Part shown: piece after piece, positions 14,031-25,175 of the stretch
Numbering within the stretch: position 1 is the first letter of the stretch
Layout: each line of letters begins with the position of its first letter
Source: Crotophaga sulcirostris
Taxonomy: Eukaryota > Chordata > Aves > Cuculiformes > Crotophagidae
Assembly: GCA_013397455.1 (NCBI GenBank)
Contig: VYZB01000934.1
Span: forward strand, 50,581-114,580
Direction of reading: 5' to 3'
Length of the DNA: 64,000 nt
Notes under the pieces: generated by a model
Told to the model about the DNA's origin: nothing
The model's database searches: none
What the model saw: the letters and a program-made list of their open reading frames with translations, nothing else
Translations under genes and position numbers: made by a program

Positions 14031-14506
14031 ATTTCTTGACAAAACATTGTTCAGTTAGAAATTTGGCTGTCCGTCTACAGTGTCATCATAAGAAATCATT
14101 CTTCTAAAAATTGTAGTCACTAAGCACAGTTTTAAAAATAATGCCAGGGATTTGGCTGAAGTTGCATAGCTCATCAATTTGAAATCTTGAAATGAACTTA
14201 AGATAGGTTTTTGGTAGTTTCCATGCAGTTACATCTCAAGAATCTTTCTGTTGATTTGGAGAGAGGTATGATCTCACTTTTTTGAATCATTTTACCTTTT
14301 ACATTTACCTTTCATCCTCTGTCTGGAAACCACACTTGAAAACTTTAAATGCAGTAATTGTTAGAATTAGCTAATACTTTCAAAAGGTGAAAGAGAGGGC
14401 AAAATCAGACTGAAAATGGTCATTTTGGTGCAGCCTGAATCTTGAGAGTCATCTTTCTGGGCTATTATTGCGAAGGAGTAAAAAGGAACAATTAATTCAA
14501 TTTTTC

Positions 14507-14540
14507 TGACGTCATGCCATGCCATGCCACGTCATCCAAT
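14507..14540. promoter_or_regulatory. Candidate CRE / UPRE / CCAAT cluster
   Basis: A full palindromic CRE, TGACGTCA, lies at 14507-14514. It is followed by short GCCAT repeats, then CCACGTCA at 14527-14534, whose complement TGACGTGG matches the ATF6/XBP1-type UPRE core, then CCAAT at 14536-14540. The motifs are seen directly. That they act as an enhancer or promoter is inference. No transcript start or CpG island is evident beside them. Confidence 0.4.
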
Positions 14541-17096
14541 CAAGTTAGCACTGCTGCTCCAGCATGCTTCCATTGCAGTTGATCTCAGTTAACTAAGTAC
14601 ATGTCATAATTCATGCCACAGAAATATACTTCATTGGATTATCAAACCTATTACTATGGTGTTAAATCCATATTTAAGCTTATTATTGAGTTTAAGAAAT
14701 CTTTAGTGAATTTTATATCAGGGTCATTATTATCATATTATCACTTTTATGATATTTTTATTACTAGTGTGCATTCAGCAAATATATAACCAGCATTGTG
14801 AACAAAGACTAAGAAAAATGTCATCTGGTGGAAAAATTAAAGAAACAAATCCTACTGGTCATATATAATTTGACTGCAACTCACAACCTATAAATAAGCA
14901 CCTTCTAGCTTCTTTACTTACAAGGTTAGTGTCACAACCCTTGTTACATCTTTAACTGAATTATATGTACTTCAACAAAGACTGAAGCAAAGTTGTTTGG
15001 ATTGTGGCACCCTCCAGCATAACAATATTTTTACAAGGCCAAATTTGCATCTTGTGAATGGAGATTTTGGGAAATTTTGTGTATGGGTTTCACCAACTTT
15101 GAGTCTGTCTTGTAGATTTTCAGAGGACAATTAAATGTTATAGAGTTGGCTGCCAAATAATCAGGTTACACTTGTTTTCCCACTGAATTCCAAAGAAATA
15201 GGCTGAAATTGCTCTTTGAGAGATGGAACTCTAGAAATGGGATGAAAGTGTCAGACTACTGCAGGATGTCCCTCAGCCTCACAATTATTATTTTATTTAG
15301 GGTCTTTAGGTAAGAGGCCTTCACCCAGATGAGTGGGTAAGGTGTGTCACTAGGGAGTGCCTCTCTGCTTCCCGCAGGGATGTTGAGTCATGGCTCCTTA
15401 CCATGGGGCGTGAGTCACCAAGCTGTTATGCAGAAGCAGATGACTCCAGAGCCTGTGTTTAAAAGACCCTTAGTAGTTACACCTGTGAATGTAAGAGGCT
15501 CAATCTTGTCTTTGTGTGTGTTGTTTGTGGAGTGCACTGACTGGAACTGTGACGGGGTGTGTGTGTGAGAGAGATTTCAGCCAAAGAAATGAAAACTTCT
15601 GGATCTTGATCAAGCTTAGATTGGAGTCAGGCACTGAGCTTTCTTGGACTTTAGTAGTCCTGGACACACCCAGAAGGAGAACTTCAAAGTTTTCCAAGCA
15701 TTTAAAGTAAAAGAGTGAGGCACCTTCAGGGTTAGGTGGAGTAGCTTACAATTTTTGTTTTAAACAAAATGTTTGCTCCATGTAAGCAACACAACTTTTC
15801 ATGGGATCTAATACCAGATTTCTCCGTTGTGCAGCTTTCAGAGACAAGTGTATGTTTTAATGTAGTTTATGAATATTTGAAGAGTTAAAACTCTGGTGGT
15901 GAATGGCAACAGCTGCAGTCCAAGCTGTTGGATGTGGGCACATATTATGTAGCTAGATAAACCTGGTGCACTGTGACGTTCTTTATCATTTTGTAAATGT
16001 AGTGAATTTTAGATGTGATCCAAAGGGCTTGCATTGAACATTATTAGTTCAGTTGTTCATACCTATTAAACACATACACTATGTTTTACCAATGTGCCAG
16101 GCAACAGATTCAAAGGCACTCTTAAAGTGCACAATATTTTTTTTAAGTATTTCTAAGCATTATTCCTAAAACATGATTTTTTTTCCTAAATAATACAAAA
16201 AGAGAGTTTCAGTATGATGCTCAAGTTTCATAGGGACTTCAAGTTGCCATGGCTGACAAGATACGTAATCTAACCAGAAACATAAATATTGAAGGAAATT
16301 TAAGTTTGCTTGCTGTATGTATGTCTACAAGATAAAATTGGCTAAAAGCTTAGAGCAATTCTGAACTTTGAGTTAGCGTGTTTCTACATGATCTATCTCA
16401 CAGGCTTATGGGTTAAAATAGCATCTTGGATTGTTCTAGTAGGTACTGTAAGTATGCACATTAAGTGTTTCTGTTACTGCACAGATGCTTGTGGATTTAT
16501 GTGAGTTGACAGGACTTAAAAGAAGTATAGGTTGACGGTAAAATGACATTGGAATTCATGAACGTGAAATACCATCCACTCACAATACACAAAGGGTACA
16601 GTCACATGATAAACTGCATGTGAGTGGTCCCATGATATTTAAGAGGTTAGGATAACTAATTCATTGGCTTTCTGCAAATATTCAAACCACTTTATAGGAA
16701 AATGTTTCTTTAAGTTAATTTGTCAAGGGGGAAATCTCACTGCTGACTTCCCACTAGACTTTCTTCCTAATTTCTCAACTTTCTGTATAGTGTCTGTGGT
16801 CTGATTAATTTTGAAGATTTCTCAAAGAGTGAAATGATGCAATATAAACGTGTCCATTTCAACAAATTTCTGTAACTGCTGGGACAGTTTCAAGGTGTTG
16901 GGATCACTTATCTGTAGTGTGAAAGGGGAGGAGACTTCACTCAGGGTCTTTTTATCCAGTCTTATTTTCTTTGACCTCTTGCAAATATTGTATGTGATAA
17001 AACACCTCTCCCTTTGATTTCCAGGCTTGGTTTTTCTGGAGAGGAGGTTTGAATTCTCTTCCATCCTGGTGGGTTTGTTTGGTTGGTTTCTTTGGG

Positions 17097-17137
17097 TTTT
17101 TTTTTTTGGGGGGGGGGGTGTTCCTTTTTTTTTTTTA
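17097..17137. repeat. Oligo-T / oligo-G / oligo-T run
   Basis: A run of about 12 T is followed directly by about 10 G, then TGTTCC and another long T run. The G tract could form an intermolecular or two-tract quadruplex but is not a classic four-tract G4 motif. Such a tract is prone to slippage and assembly error. Confidence 0.85.
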
Positions 17138-18086
17138 TGTAGAGGGTAGGGTGTGTGTTTTTTGATTTTTCAGGGATTTTGTCTTCATCCCACTTGGAGG
17201 TGAAATGAGGAAGCTCGCTAAATGTCGCATATTCTAATGCAGTGGAGAAAGTTGTGCTAACTCTGCTGAAGCACCGGAGCGTGGGTTGTTCCAGTTGAGA
17301 TATTAATATCTATTCTGCTGTAAATAGGGTTACTGAAAAGTCGTTTGCTAGATATGTTTGTAGTGCTTTTAAGGCCCTTGTGAGAAGGTAATTTGACTTC
17401 TACATTGGGAAGTCTTACTGCAGTGACCAGCTCATCGGGTTTTTGAAAGTTTCCATGCCAAAATTCATGTTGTTATATCCTAGTGTTAACTATCTAGTCA
17501 TTTCAGGTATTCATTTTGTCCTGAATCTTCTGGAGGAGAAAATGATGGTCACGTTTGCACATTTTAATATCAAAAACATGACTGCCAAAATGTAATTTCT
17601 TTCGATATGCTGTAAGCACCGAAGCGCGCAAATAATTTTCAAAAAAAGCTCTTAAGTCACTTAGATACTTAGCAGTTTTTACACTATGTGCTACAAATGA
17701 TATTTCAAAAGAAATGTATCTGTGAATTGCAGTAAGAAGTGTTTTGGAAAAGGCATTAAAATACTGTTGAAAGTTGAGTTTGTAAAGCAATGTGCCTTTA
17801 ACAATGAGGACAGAGATGAACCGAAACAATTGAAATCATCTGTGTGGGCTTTAAGCACTCATTTTAAGAACAGTCTTGAGAAACACTGGAGGTCCCTCCC
17901 CAACTTCTTCAAAGCTACATCTATAATAGTATCTTTTCTGCTTTTTAAATGAGGTGTTATTTACAAAGGGGGTTAGGGGAGCTCACATTTCTTTTTCTGT
18001 AACTTTATAGCCCATAACAATGTACTGCTGAGATTGTGTCTCTCCATACAAGGATGCTGGATAAAAAAGGTTATTGTGGAGTTAGA

Positions 18087-18109
18087 AAACCAACCAACCA
18101 ACCAACCAA
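18087..18109. repeat. Short (AACC)n microsatellite
   Basis: About five consecutive CCAA/AACC units are followed by a short A run. It is intronic or upstream of the gene, with no evident role. Confidence 0.9.
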
Positions 18110-19361
18110 AAAAAGAAGTACATTTGGAGAAACCAGAATGATAAGAACTTGAAGCCTTGTTGATTACAATCCATGTTACATGCATACCCTCCACTTTCAA
18201 TTGGTGTTATAAAAAACTGTTGTCTCAGTAAGACTGGTAATTAAGATCCAGGTTGCAGGAAGCAAGACATTTGTTTCCTTCACAATTCAAAATGTCTGTT
18301 ACTAAATCTAAATGTTTTGTGTTAGTGCTGTATATGTGCATTTAAAGAAATATACCTGTTTCTGAAACTATGTGCTAAAAGCTCAAATGCTGTAAAGTGT
18401 CGCAGGAGATCTAAACTAAAAATCTGCTTTTAGAAGTGCTGCCCATCTTCTAAAAAACAATTGTACATCATTAAGCAGTGACATTGGTGAATACATTTGA
18501 GCAAGCCTGTCCTACTGACAACCATGGAACTGCAGAAAGAGAGGATGGAGCTTAGCTGAGCCCTAATGCTTTCTTCCTCATGGCTAACTTAAACCTATTA
18601 CATGCAGAACTTTTGTCAGGATACTTTCCCAAGGACTTGACTTTTAATGCTTTCCATTAAAAAAACTAAATGATCAAACAATGAAAACAGGAATTTGCTT
18701 TTGAAGTTGCTAGAATTATTCTGTGGTTTCCTAAAACAAATTTGTTGTTCTTTGATTTTTATTTGTGTGGGTGGTGGTGGGAGCGAGGGAGTATTTAGCT
18801 TGTTTGGTTACCTGCAAACAATCCACATTTTCTAACAGCTGGATCTATACTTTATCTAACCGCATGTTTCTTAAGTTCTTATAAGGCATGTCCTTTTCTA
18901 GACAGATTTTAATTATCTGACTGCCTGACAGAAATTGAGAGCTCCTTATATATGAACAGCAACTTTCTCTTGTTTCTGTTCACTCTACTGCATTTCAGCA
19001 TGTAACCACTTGTAAATGGCAAGATACAGACCAAGTTCTGCCGTGTATGGATTTAGGCTCAGTCTTAATAGTGTGTTATTTCCTCTCATACTCACTCCCC
19101 TAGTCTCCCTTGATTCATATTGTATTTCCTTATGACAAGGATCTCTGTCCTGCCTGAAAATTCCAGTACAGCATTTTAAGGTGTCCAATATATGATTACG
19201 AATCTACCAAAGTCAGAACTTCCGAGATGTCTGAATGTTGGAGAACATTTCCAAACAAATGAGAGTGTACCTAGATAATAACCCTCTCAAGGGCTGGTAG
19301 GACTTCTATACATGTGCAGTAGTTGTGATGTGATAATAATATTTAGAAATAAGGATCAGTT

Positions 19362-19515
19362 GAATTTGTATTCAGAGTGCTGTTTAACCCCAGATTTCCT
19401 CCATGACTATGGGCAGTTTAACTTCATTGTGGCTGTTTGCCATCTGTAATAGAGAGGGAACACCACTGCTCTTCTCTGTCGTTTTCTGCAGACTGTATGA
19501 GCACTCACAACAGAA
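19362..19515 (+). mobile_element. MIR-like CORE-SINE fragment (ancient)
   Basis: The order of motifs resembles the MIR/CORE-SINE body: a segment like TGACTATGGGCAG..TTAACTTC, then CATCTGTAATAGAGAGGGAA, then CTGCAGACTGTATGAGCACT. This matches the MIR pattern of 'gtgaccttgggcaa..cttaacctc..catctgtaaaatggg'. It is heavily diverged, so the boundaries and the assignment are approximate. Confidence 0.45.
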
Positions 19516-19955
19516 TCATTCTTGCACTGTTCACAAAATGGAGAGAGTATTAAGAATATTACTATGCAATTGAAATTGATAACCCAGTTTCAGTTCTATG
19601 AATTCTATTAACACAAGACTTTAAATAAAGCTGTTTGCTTCGTTGTCATACAAGGTGACATACCAGGAATGTGAGTTAAAAAAGGAAGTAAGTTTAACAT
19701 CGGATTTGCATCCTTGGGAATCAAATCAAGGTTTTGCATCCCATGGCCTTTTAGCAAAGTACTTTGGCACTGTTGAAGACCTCTGCAAAAAATGGGGTGT
19801 GTCCAATCTATTCCTGCACATACACTGCATTTCCGCTTTGAATTGCTGTAAAGGCCCAGAAATTGAGGTAGAGATGACTAATGTTGGTCTGTATCCAGTT
19901 TCATAAACATCCTGGAAAATACTGAATAAGCAGTTTTTTTCTCTTCTTTCTGTAG

Positions 19956-20034
19956 GGTTTGTGTGTGATTGGCATTGTGCTGTACTACGGTGAAGAGGTA
20001 TTTCTCACGTGAAGACACCCGGCATTAGAGGATC
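19956..20034 (+). other. THSD4: THSD4 5' untranslated part of the start-codon exon
   Basis: The exon begins after a strong acceptor (pyrimidine tract then TGTAG, 19951-19955). The 79-base leader contains no ATG, so the coding start is the first ATG of the exon. An in-frame TAG at 20026-20028 lies three codons before the start, which blocks any N-terminal extension. The acceptor implies an upstream non-coding exon, not identified here. It remains possible that transcription also starts inside this exon in some tissues. Confidence 0.75.
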
Positions 20035-20063
20035 ATGGTAGACAGTTTAATAGTTTCTTTGAG
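20035..20063 (+). CDS. THSD4: THSD4 coding exon 1 (start codon, first part of signal peptide)
   Basis: This is the first coding exon of THSD4 (ADAMTSL6), a secreted extracellular-matrix protein reported to bind fibrillin-1 and promote microfibril assembly. It encodes MVDSLIVSL plus two bases of an Arg codon, then a consensus donor GTAAGT at 20064. The ATG sits in a strong context (A at -3, G at +4), is the first ATG of the exon and has an in-frame stop three codons upstream. Spliced to the exon at 23882, it gives a hydrophobic N-terminal signal peptide. The human protein, as I recall it, likewise opens with MVS and a short Leu-rich stretch. Alone the exon is too short to identify. The call rests on the phase match (2 bases + 1) and on the downstream exons. 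Confidence 0.87.
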
Positions 20064-23000
20064 GTAAGTGATGTAATAGAACATTCAAAATATTATTTAA
20101 AATGCTCCTAACACACTGCAGTAAATATCAGTTCTGTTCTCTCTTGCTTTGGCGTTAAAAGTGTTTGTGTCATAAGAGGACAAATAAAAATCTTATCGAA
20201 ATACAAATTAATCGAGTAGATGCATACCAGACATAGCATTCTTTAGTGATAGTAAACAAAGAAAGTTCTTAGTGTTTGTTTATGCTTAAAGCATGTTAGG
20301 TGTGCCTATTGGAAAGTTCCTCTTTTTTTTTTGATTAGGCTGTACACTGGACATAAATTGCTGATTTCCATGTTTTAGTACCTGTGCTGCATTTCATTCA
20401 GGGATTTATATTATGCATTTTTGAAACAGTTTACCAGTGGGCAAACGTAGGAAAGATCTTTCAAACGGCTTTCCTGACAAAGGAAATGTTTGACTGTGTC
20501 TAAGCTGGTCTGTCCAGTTCTGTAGCTGGGAAGTAGATTCACAGAAAGCAGGCAGCTGTGATGGGACATGAACAAAAGTTGACCTCCTGCAAGGAATGAC
20601 AGCTGCACGCTCTTTCATTTGTATGGAGAGACTGTCAGTAACACCTCTGATCTAACCTTCCCTCTTGTGAATTCCAGACATCAATCTTTGAATTGCAATT
20701 CTGGCACCCCCTAATATGCCAGGGCAGATTCCACTTCAAAATGGATCTGTCACGTATTATTGACACTACCTGTGTTATCTTTCCTGTTGAGATTTCTCCC
20801 TGCATAGCTCTTCTCAAGTTGTGGCAGACTTAGGCTGTTACGCAGTCTTTCATTTGGGAGGAAATGGGGAATTTGAGCCCAGAGCCATGCTACACTAATC
20901 AGTACGAATCATTTGGCTAAAATGCTTTCATTCCTGTCTGGACAATCCGCAATTTGCCATCATACCCCTTCATAAAATGCAACTAAGGGACAGCAACCAT
21001 TCTAGAAATGTATTTTGGAACCCTCCAGCTTTGCTCATGGAGAGTTAATACTCACTGCAATGTCAGAAGAACAACTCTGAGAGGTGCTCCTAAATGAGGT
21101 GTTAAATACCAAACTTCTTGCTTCTCCTGCAACAGAGTGAGTACCACTTTGCTTTGCTCGGCACTGCTGCCAGTTAAGCAGAAATTGGTATTGCCAGTAA
21201 AAGAAAAAGGGCATGTTTACTCTTTGAAACTTGGATAAACTGACAGCTTAAAACCTGACTTTGCTTTAATCTAGATTCTTAGCTCCAGATTGTGCTGTAA
21301 CTATGAGAGCGTGGGCTGTACCAGCAAGGTTCTTAAACAGAGGCCTGAGTTAAACAGCCATCAATCAGCCGCTATTGGTAACTGACTTGGCCATGTATGC
21401 TTGAAAAGCTATACCTTATTTTGAGGAGCACTTGTTCTTTTTGGCTTTTCTGCACAGTAAGTATACCTGAAACAAACCCACTGAAATTGGAGAAGCCTAT
21501 TTTTATATCTTGGGAAGACTTAGCGTTAGTCAAGTATGACAAATAAAGCTTAGTGGAGAGAAGTTAGCCAAAGCAAGCTGCTGAGGGAAATAACATTAAA
21601 AAAATTAAATTGCCACACACTGATTTGAAGCTAGAGGTTTACCTTGGGTTAGTTTAAGTATTCCTGGCAGATTTCCTGTGTGTTTGAAATAGTAGGTTGA
21701 TACCATTGTTTCTGAAAAATCCAATTGCAGATACAGAAGCGAACTTATGAACTAGCTTAATTGTCCTTGAGCACGTACATACAGATGGTGATTACAGTGC
21801 AACCTCATTAAAGAATGGTCAGGAAAAGCTTGGCACAGAGTAATCACACTTACACTAAAAGTTTGCATTTTAGAACTGAGAACTTTAATCTGGTAAGTAA
21901 TTTGCTTTGAAGATTACAGTTCTCGCTCAGTTCAGACCTCCCAACCTTGTGCATGATTTCAGAAGAATTTCATCTCTAGACCTTCAGATTGATCAGAAAA
22001 ATTCCATCCTGTTGAGGACGAAAGCATTAGTTTCCTAATGCAAAATCTGAACTTGCTTTCACATGCTCTGAGGGATTATGGGGAGCAGAAGCAATAAGGG
22101 AGCAGGAAGTGGGTAGGAAAATTCTGACAAGGAAGTTAAATATAATTTGCGGAGGATGTAGGCTGGGTCTGTTGGAGACTGCGCTCTGCCTACTTAAAAG
22201 CTTGGCATGTTTTCATCAACAATAGTTAGGAGATCTCTTGAGCACTTGAAGAAGGGATATGCAGGTCAGCTGAAAACAGACTTGATACTGTCATTTTGCG
22301 GTTTGGAGGTCTGAGTTCTGTTTCTATTCCTACCTTTGATTTCAGCTGTGATTGGCAAATCAGTTTCTTCAGTCATGCCTTTGGCTTCCATCCATCACAG
22401 TGTTACTTGGCCTTGCTCTGAACAGCACTTTTTGACTCCTACTGTAGTTTCTTTATAGAGCCTTACACTGACTCTACTAACAACCACCACCTCTGTATTT
22501 TGCTTTGTCCCAAATGATAGCTTTGTGAAACATAATACTTCCTTCTAATGGACTTTTAAAGTGTTTTATTTGGTTTTTTCTAAACTGATGTGGCAGTAAG
22601 GAAGTAATGACTTTTTCTTGCCTTTGAATGGTTTATTGCTTTGAGAGAGAGGGGCATAGACCATGGTGATGAGGTGATAATAGGCCACATGCAATCAGTT
22701 TTGGAACCCAGGTTCCTTTTGCAGTGTGTTAGCAAGAACAAACACAGAAAACTCAGGAAAAAACATTCTCCCTAGTATAAGAATATTTGTTTTGGTGGCA
22801 ATGAAATGTTTATTATTAAGAAGCCTTTTTCTGTTTAGGAGGTCTGTCTCTGAAAACACCTGAAACAATGAGAGGTATTTAAAGGGTTACTGTGTAGGGA
22901 GCAAAAGAAGGAGCTGAGAGTATGAAGCACAGCTGGATTTTGTCTGGTCCATTAGTTTGCAGATGGATTTTATGTCCAAATCCATCGATTTTAATTCTGC

Positions 23001-23881
23001 AATGAAATTCAGCACATCATTAGCAGCTTTTCCCTATACAGAGAGTCTGAAGCATACTCTTTGTAGAGTGAAAAGTAAAACTGGTAGAAATCAAGACATT
23101 TTCATCCTATTTCTGGTACCTTTCTGTGTTATCTGATTGCTAAAGGGGGCAAACCATTCCCCAGTGCAAATTATAGAAAACAAAAGATGTAGCTAACTGA
23201 GACTAACTTGTAATGGGCTCCTGGGATTCATTAGGATGGTGAGGCTTGACAGAACAAAGTTTGTTTGGGCTTGGTTCCCATTATGACTCCTTTCAGATTG
23301 AAGATGTGGGGAGTGGGGGTGATGCTTGGCTGCTTATCCTGAGTCATTGGTGAACTGCGTCCACTACTTTCCATCTTCTGTTCCCTTTAGGTTATTCGGT
23401 TTCCACAAGTGTTAGGCAGCTGGGAAAGAACCAATTTTCTGCAAAATCATGGTGGTTCTTTGTCTGTTTCCTGTGTGCTGGAGGTGCAGTGTTCATCCGT
23501 AAAAAGAGGATCCAGAGCTGGAAGCAGACTTAGTCCACAGATGGGTGAATTCTTACTTAGCACTTCTAAATGCTTTGTAAGTTTTCTACAATTTGACACC
23601 AAATGCTGAGGTGTTAAAACATGCACTGCCAAAAATGTTTTAATTTAAGTTATGTGAAATACTACCAATGGATTTTACTTGGTGCACTTTTACCTTACAG
23701 GTAGAAAAATACGTGTATGTACCTGGTACTGCCTACTGTGAAGAGAATGTCATAAGAACATTTCATACAGTATTCAAGTGTCCAAATAAGTTGTTGCAGT
23801 ATGAAGCCTTCTAATAGGTTGTAGCTGCATGGTTTGTGTTAGTGGTAATTGTATTTTTTATTTCACTGTTTGCTTTTTCAG
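20064..23881 (+). other. THSD4: THSD4 intron between coding exons 1 and 2
   Basis: The intron is bounded by GTAAGT at 20064 and a TTTTTCAG acceptor ending at 23881. It holds no recognisable exon. A MIR-like fragment at about 22300-22415 is listed separately. Open frames at 20406-20817 and 23409-23632 have no family resemblance and are not supported as genes. Confidence 0.85.
22298..22415 (+). mobile_element. MIR-like CORE-SINE fragment (ancient)
   Basis: GGAGGTCTGAGTTCTGTTTC followed by TATTCCTACCTTTGATTTC, GCTGTGATTGGCAAATCA and GTTTCTTCAGTCATGCC follows the MIR order 'ggagacctgggttctattcctggctctgccactgac..ctgtgtgaccttgggcaagtca'. It is diverged but collinear over about 100 bases. The exact family and ends need a repeat-library search. 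Confidence 0.5.
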
Positions 23882-23951
23882 ACTTCTCAGTTCCCTAGCA
23901 GTGCTGGGATTTCAGTTTGTCATCCCACAGCCTTCAATTGATCACAGAAAG
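23882..23951 (+). CDS. THSD4: THSD4 coding exon 2 (signal peptide end and mature N-terminus)
   Basis: The exon is flanked by TTTTTCAG (ending 23881) and GTAAGC (from 23952). Its first base completes the Arg-10 codon. It then encodes residues 11-33, LLSSLAVLGFQFVIPQP followed by SIDHRK, and ends in phase 0. The LGFQFV-x-PQPS-xx-HRK pattern corresponds closely to the N-terminus of human THSD4 as I remember it. Residues about 5-24 form the hydrophobic signal-peptide core. Cleavage probably falls near residues 21-26, but the sequence does not fix it. The HRK end joins directly to VPQR at the next exon, as in the human protein. This small 70-base exon would be missed by any open-frame length filter. 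Confidence 0.9.
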
Positions 23952-24279
23952 GTAAGCACTAGGAATATTCAGACTTTATATACTTCAAGCTGAAAGTAGA
24001 AAACAGTAGAGTAAGATGCATAAAGCAATGCAATCTAAATGAAGTTCTGCGAATGTTTCTTTTAGTTTTTTTGTGTGGTTTTTTTTTAATATAAATATAT
24101 ACTTGGTTGAAAGAGCTCATCAGGATTGATGAGCTGTGCAATTGTGTGGAGTGTTGTAGGTCACAAATAGATCCATGGAGCATTTTAATCATCTAAGATG
24201 AAGACAAAGAAGAATTCATGTTGGTGAGAGCAGTGCTCAAACATGGAGTGATGTCTGAGAAGGCTTGCATCCTGCGCAC

Positions 24280-24525
24280 CTTCTGTCCTGCTCAGCATTA
24301 GTGAGATCTTGGTTGGAATACTTAGGTTGAGTTTTTGCACTGCTTTTCAGGAAAGTAGTGGACAATTTGGAGAGCAACAGAAAGCAGCAGTAATTGTCCT
24401 CAAGAGGTTTGAAATCTTACCTCTGAGGGAAGTTTGAATGAATTCAGGTTGTTTAGTCTGAAGATTAGAAGACTGGTGGGAGAGGTAGATATAATTTCGA
24501 GTTACTTAAAACTGCTAAAGAACAG
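24280..24525 (+). mobile_element. Ancient CR1 LINE remnant
   Basis: The sequence is collinear with the CR1 ORF2 3' region but strongly diverged: TTGGTTGGAATACTTAGG (from 'cctggaatactgtg'), CAGGAAAGTAGTGGACAATT, GGAGAGCAACAGAAAG, then TTCAGGTTGTTTAGTCTGA and AGATTAGAAGACTGGTGGGA. It lies immediately upstream of a much younger CR1 copy in the same orientation. Confidence 0.65.
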
Positions 24526-24534
24526 GCTGTGGGA

Positions 24535-24570
24535 GTGGAGTAGATGAGAGATTGTGGTGGAGTAGATGAG
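24535..24570. repeat. Short direct repeat before the CR1
   Basis: GTGGAGTAGATGAG occurs at 24535-24548 and again at 24557-24570, a period of 22. The second copy ends where recognisable CR1 sequence begins. Confidence 0.8.
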
Positions 24571-25175
24571 CTGGCCTGCATCAGAAATAGTGCGGCCAGC
24601 AGGGCCAGAGAAGTTATCATCCCCTTATGCTTGGCACTGATTAGGCCACACCTTGAGTCCTGTGTGCAGTTCTGGGCCCCTCGGTTTGAGAAGGATGTCA
24701 AGACACTGGAGTGTGTCCAGAGGAGAGCAACGAAGATGGTGAAGGGGCTGGAGCACAAGCCCTGTGAGGAGTGACTGAGGGAGCTGGGGCTGTTTAGCCT
24801 GGAGAAGAGGAGGCTCAGGGGAGACCTCATTGCTCTCTACAACTACCTAAAAGGAGGTTGTAGTCAGGCAGGGGTTGGTCTCTTCTCTCAGGAGGCCAGT
24901 GACAGAACAAGAAAGAGGACATGGACTCAAGCTTTGTCAGGGGAAGTTTAGGCTTGATATTAGGAAAAAATTCTTCCCTGAAAAGGTGATTGGCCATTGG
25001 AATGCACTGCCCAGGGAGGTGGTGGAGTCGCCGTCCCTGGAGGTGTTTAAGAGGAGATTGGACGAGGCACTGAGTGCCATGGTTTAGATGATGGGTTGGT
25101 GTTAGTGTTGGGTTATAGATTGGACTGGATGATCTCAGAGGGCCTTTCCAACCTTGTAATACTGTGATACTGTGA
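24571..25175 (+). mobile_element. CR1 LINE, 5'-truncated, ATACTGTG-tailed subfamily
   Basis: This is a well-preserved CR1 3' end. It matches, in order, GCATCAGAAATAGTG, GGCCACACCTTGAGTCC, GTTTAGCCTGGAGAAGAGG, CTTCCCTGAAAAGGTGATTG and TGGATGATCTCAGAG, then ends in TAATACTGTGATACTGTGAC. The reading frame corresponding to the ORF2 C-terminus ([20 protein letters not shown]..) is visible but is broken upstream by TGA at about 24772. It therefore encodes no functional reverse transcriptase. The same subfamily recurs at 39.2, 40.3 and 57.2 kb (antisense). Confidence 0.95.

Larger units (their letters stand above)
429..19955 (+). other. THSD4: Non-coding region upstream of the first THSD4 coding exon (probably 5' intron)
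   Basis: No coding exon could be recognised here. Open frames are short, lack family motifs and are not flanked by convincing splice sites. The region ends at a strong acceptor, a pyrimidine-rich run then TGTAG at 19951-19955, so most or all of it is probably intron joining an upstream non-coding exon to the start-codon exon. No CpG island is visible. A mildly GC-rich patch lies around 9570-9790. A CR1 copy, a MIR-like fragment, a palindrome and a CRE-like cluster are listed separately. The rest shows nothing recognisable. A non-coding first exon could be hidden here. Confidence 0.6.
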
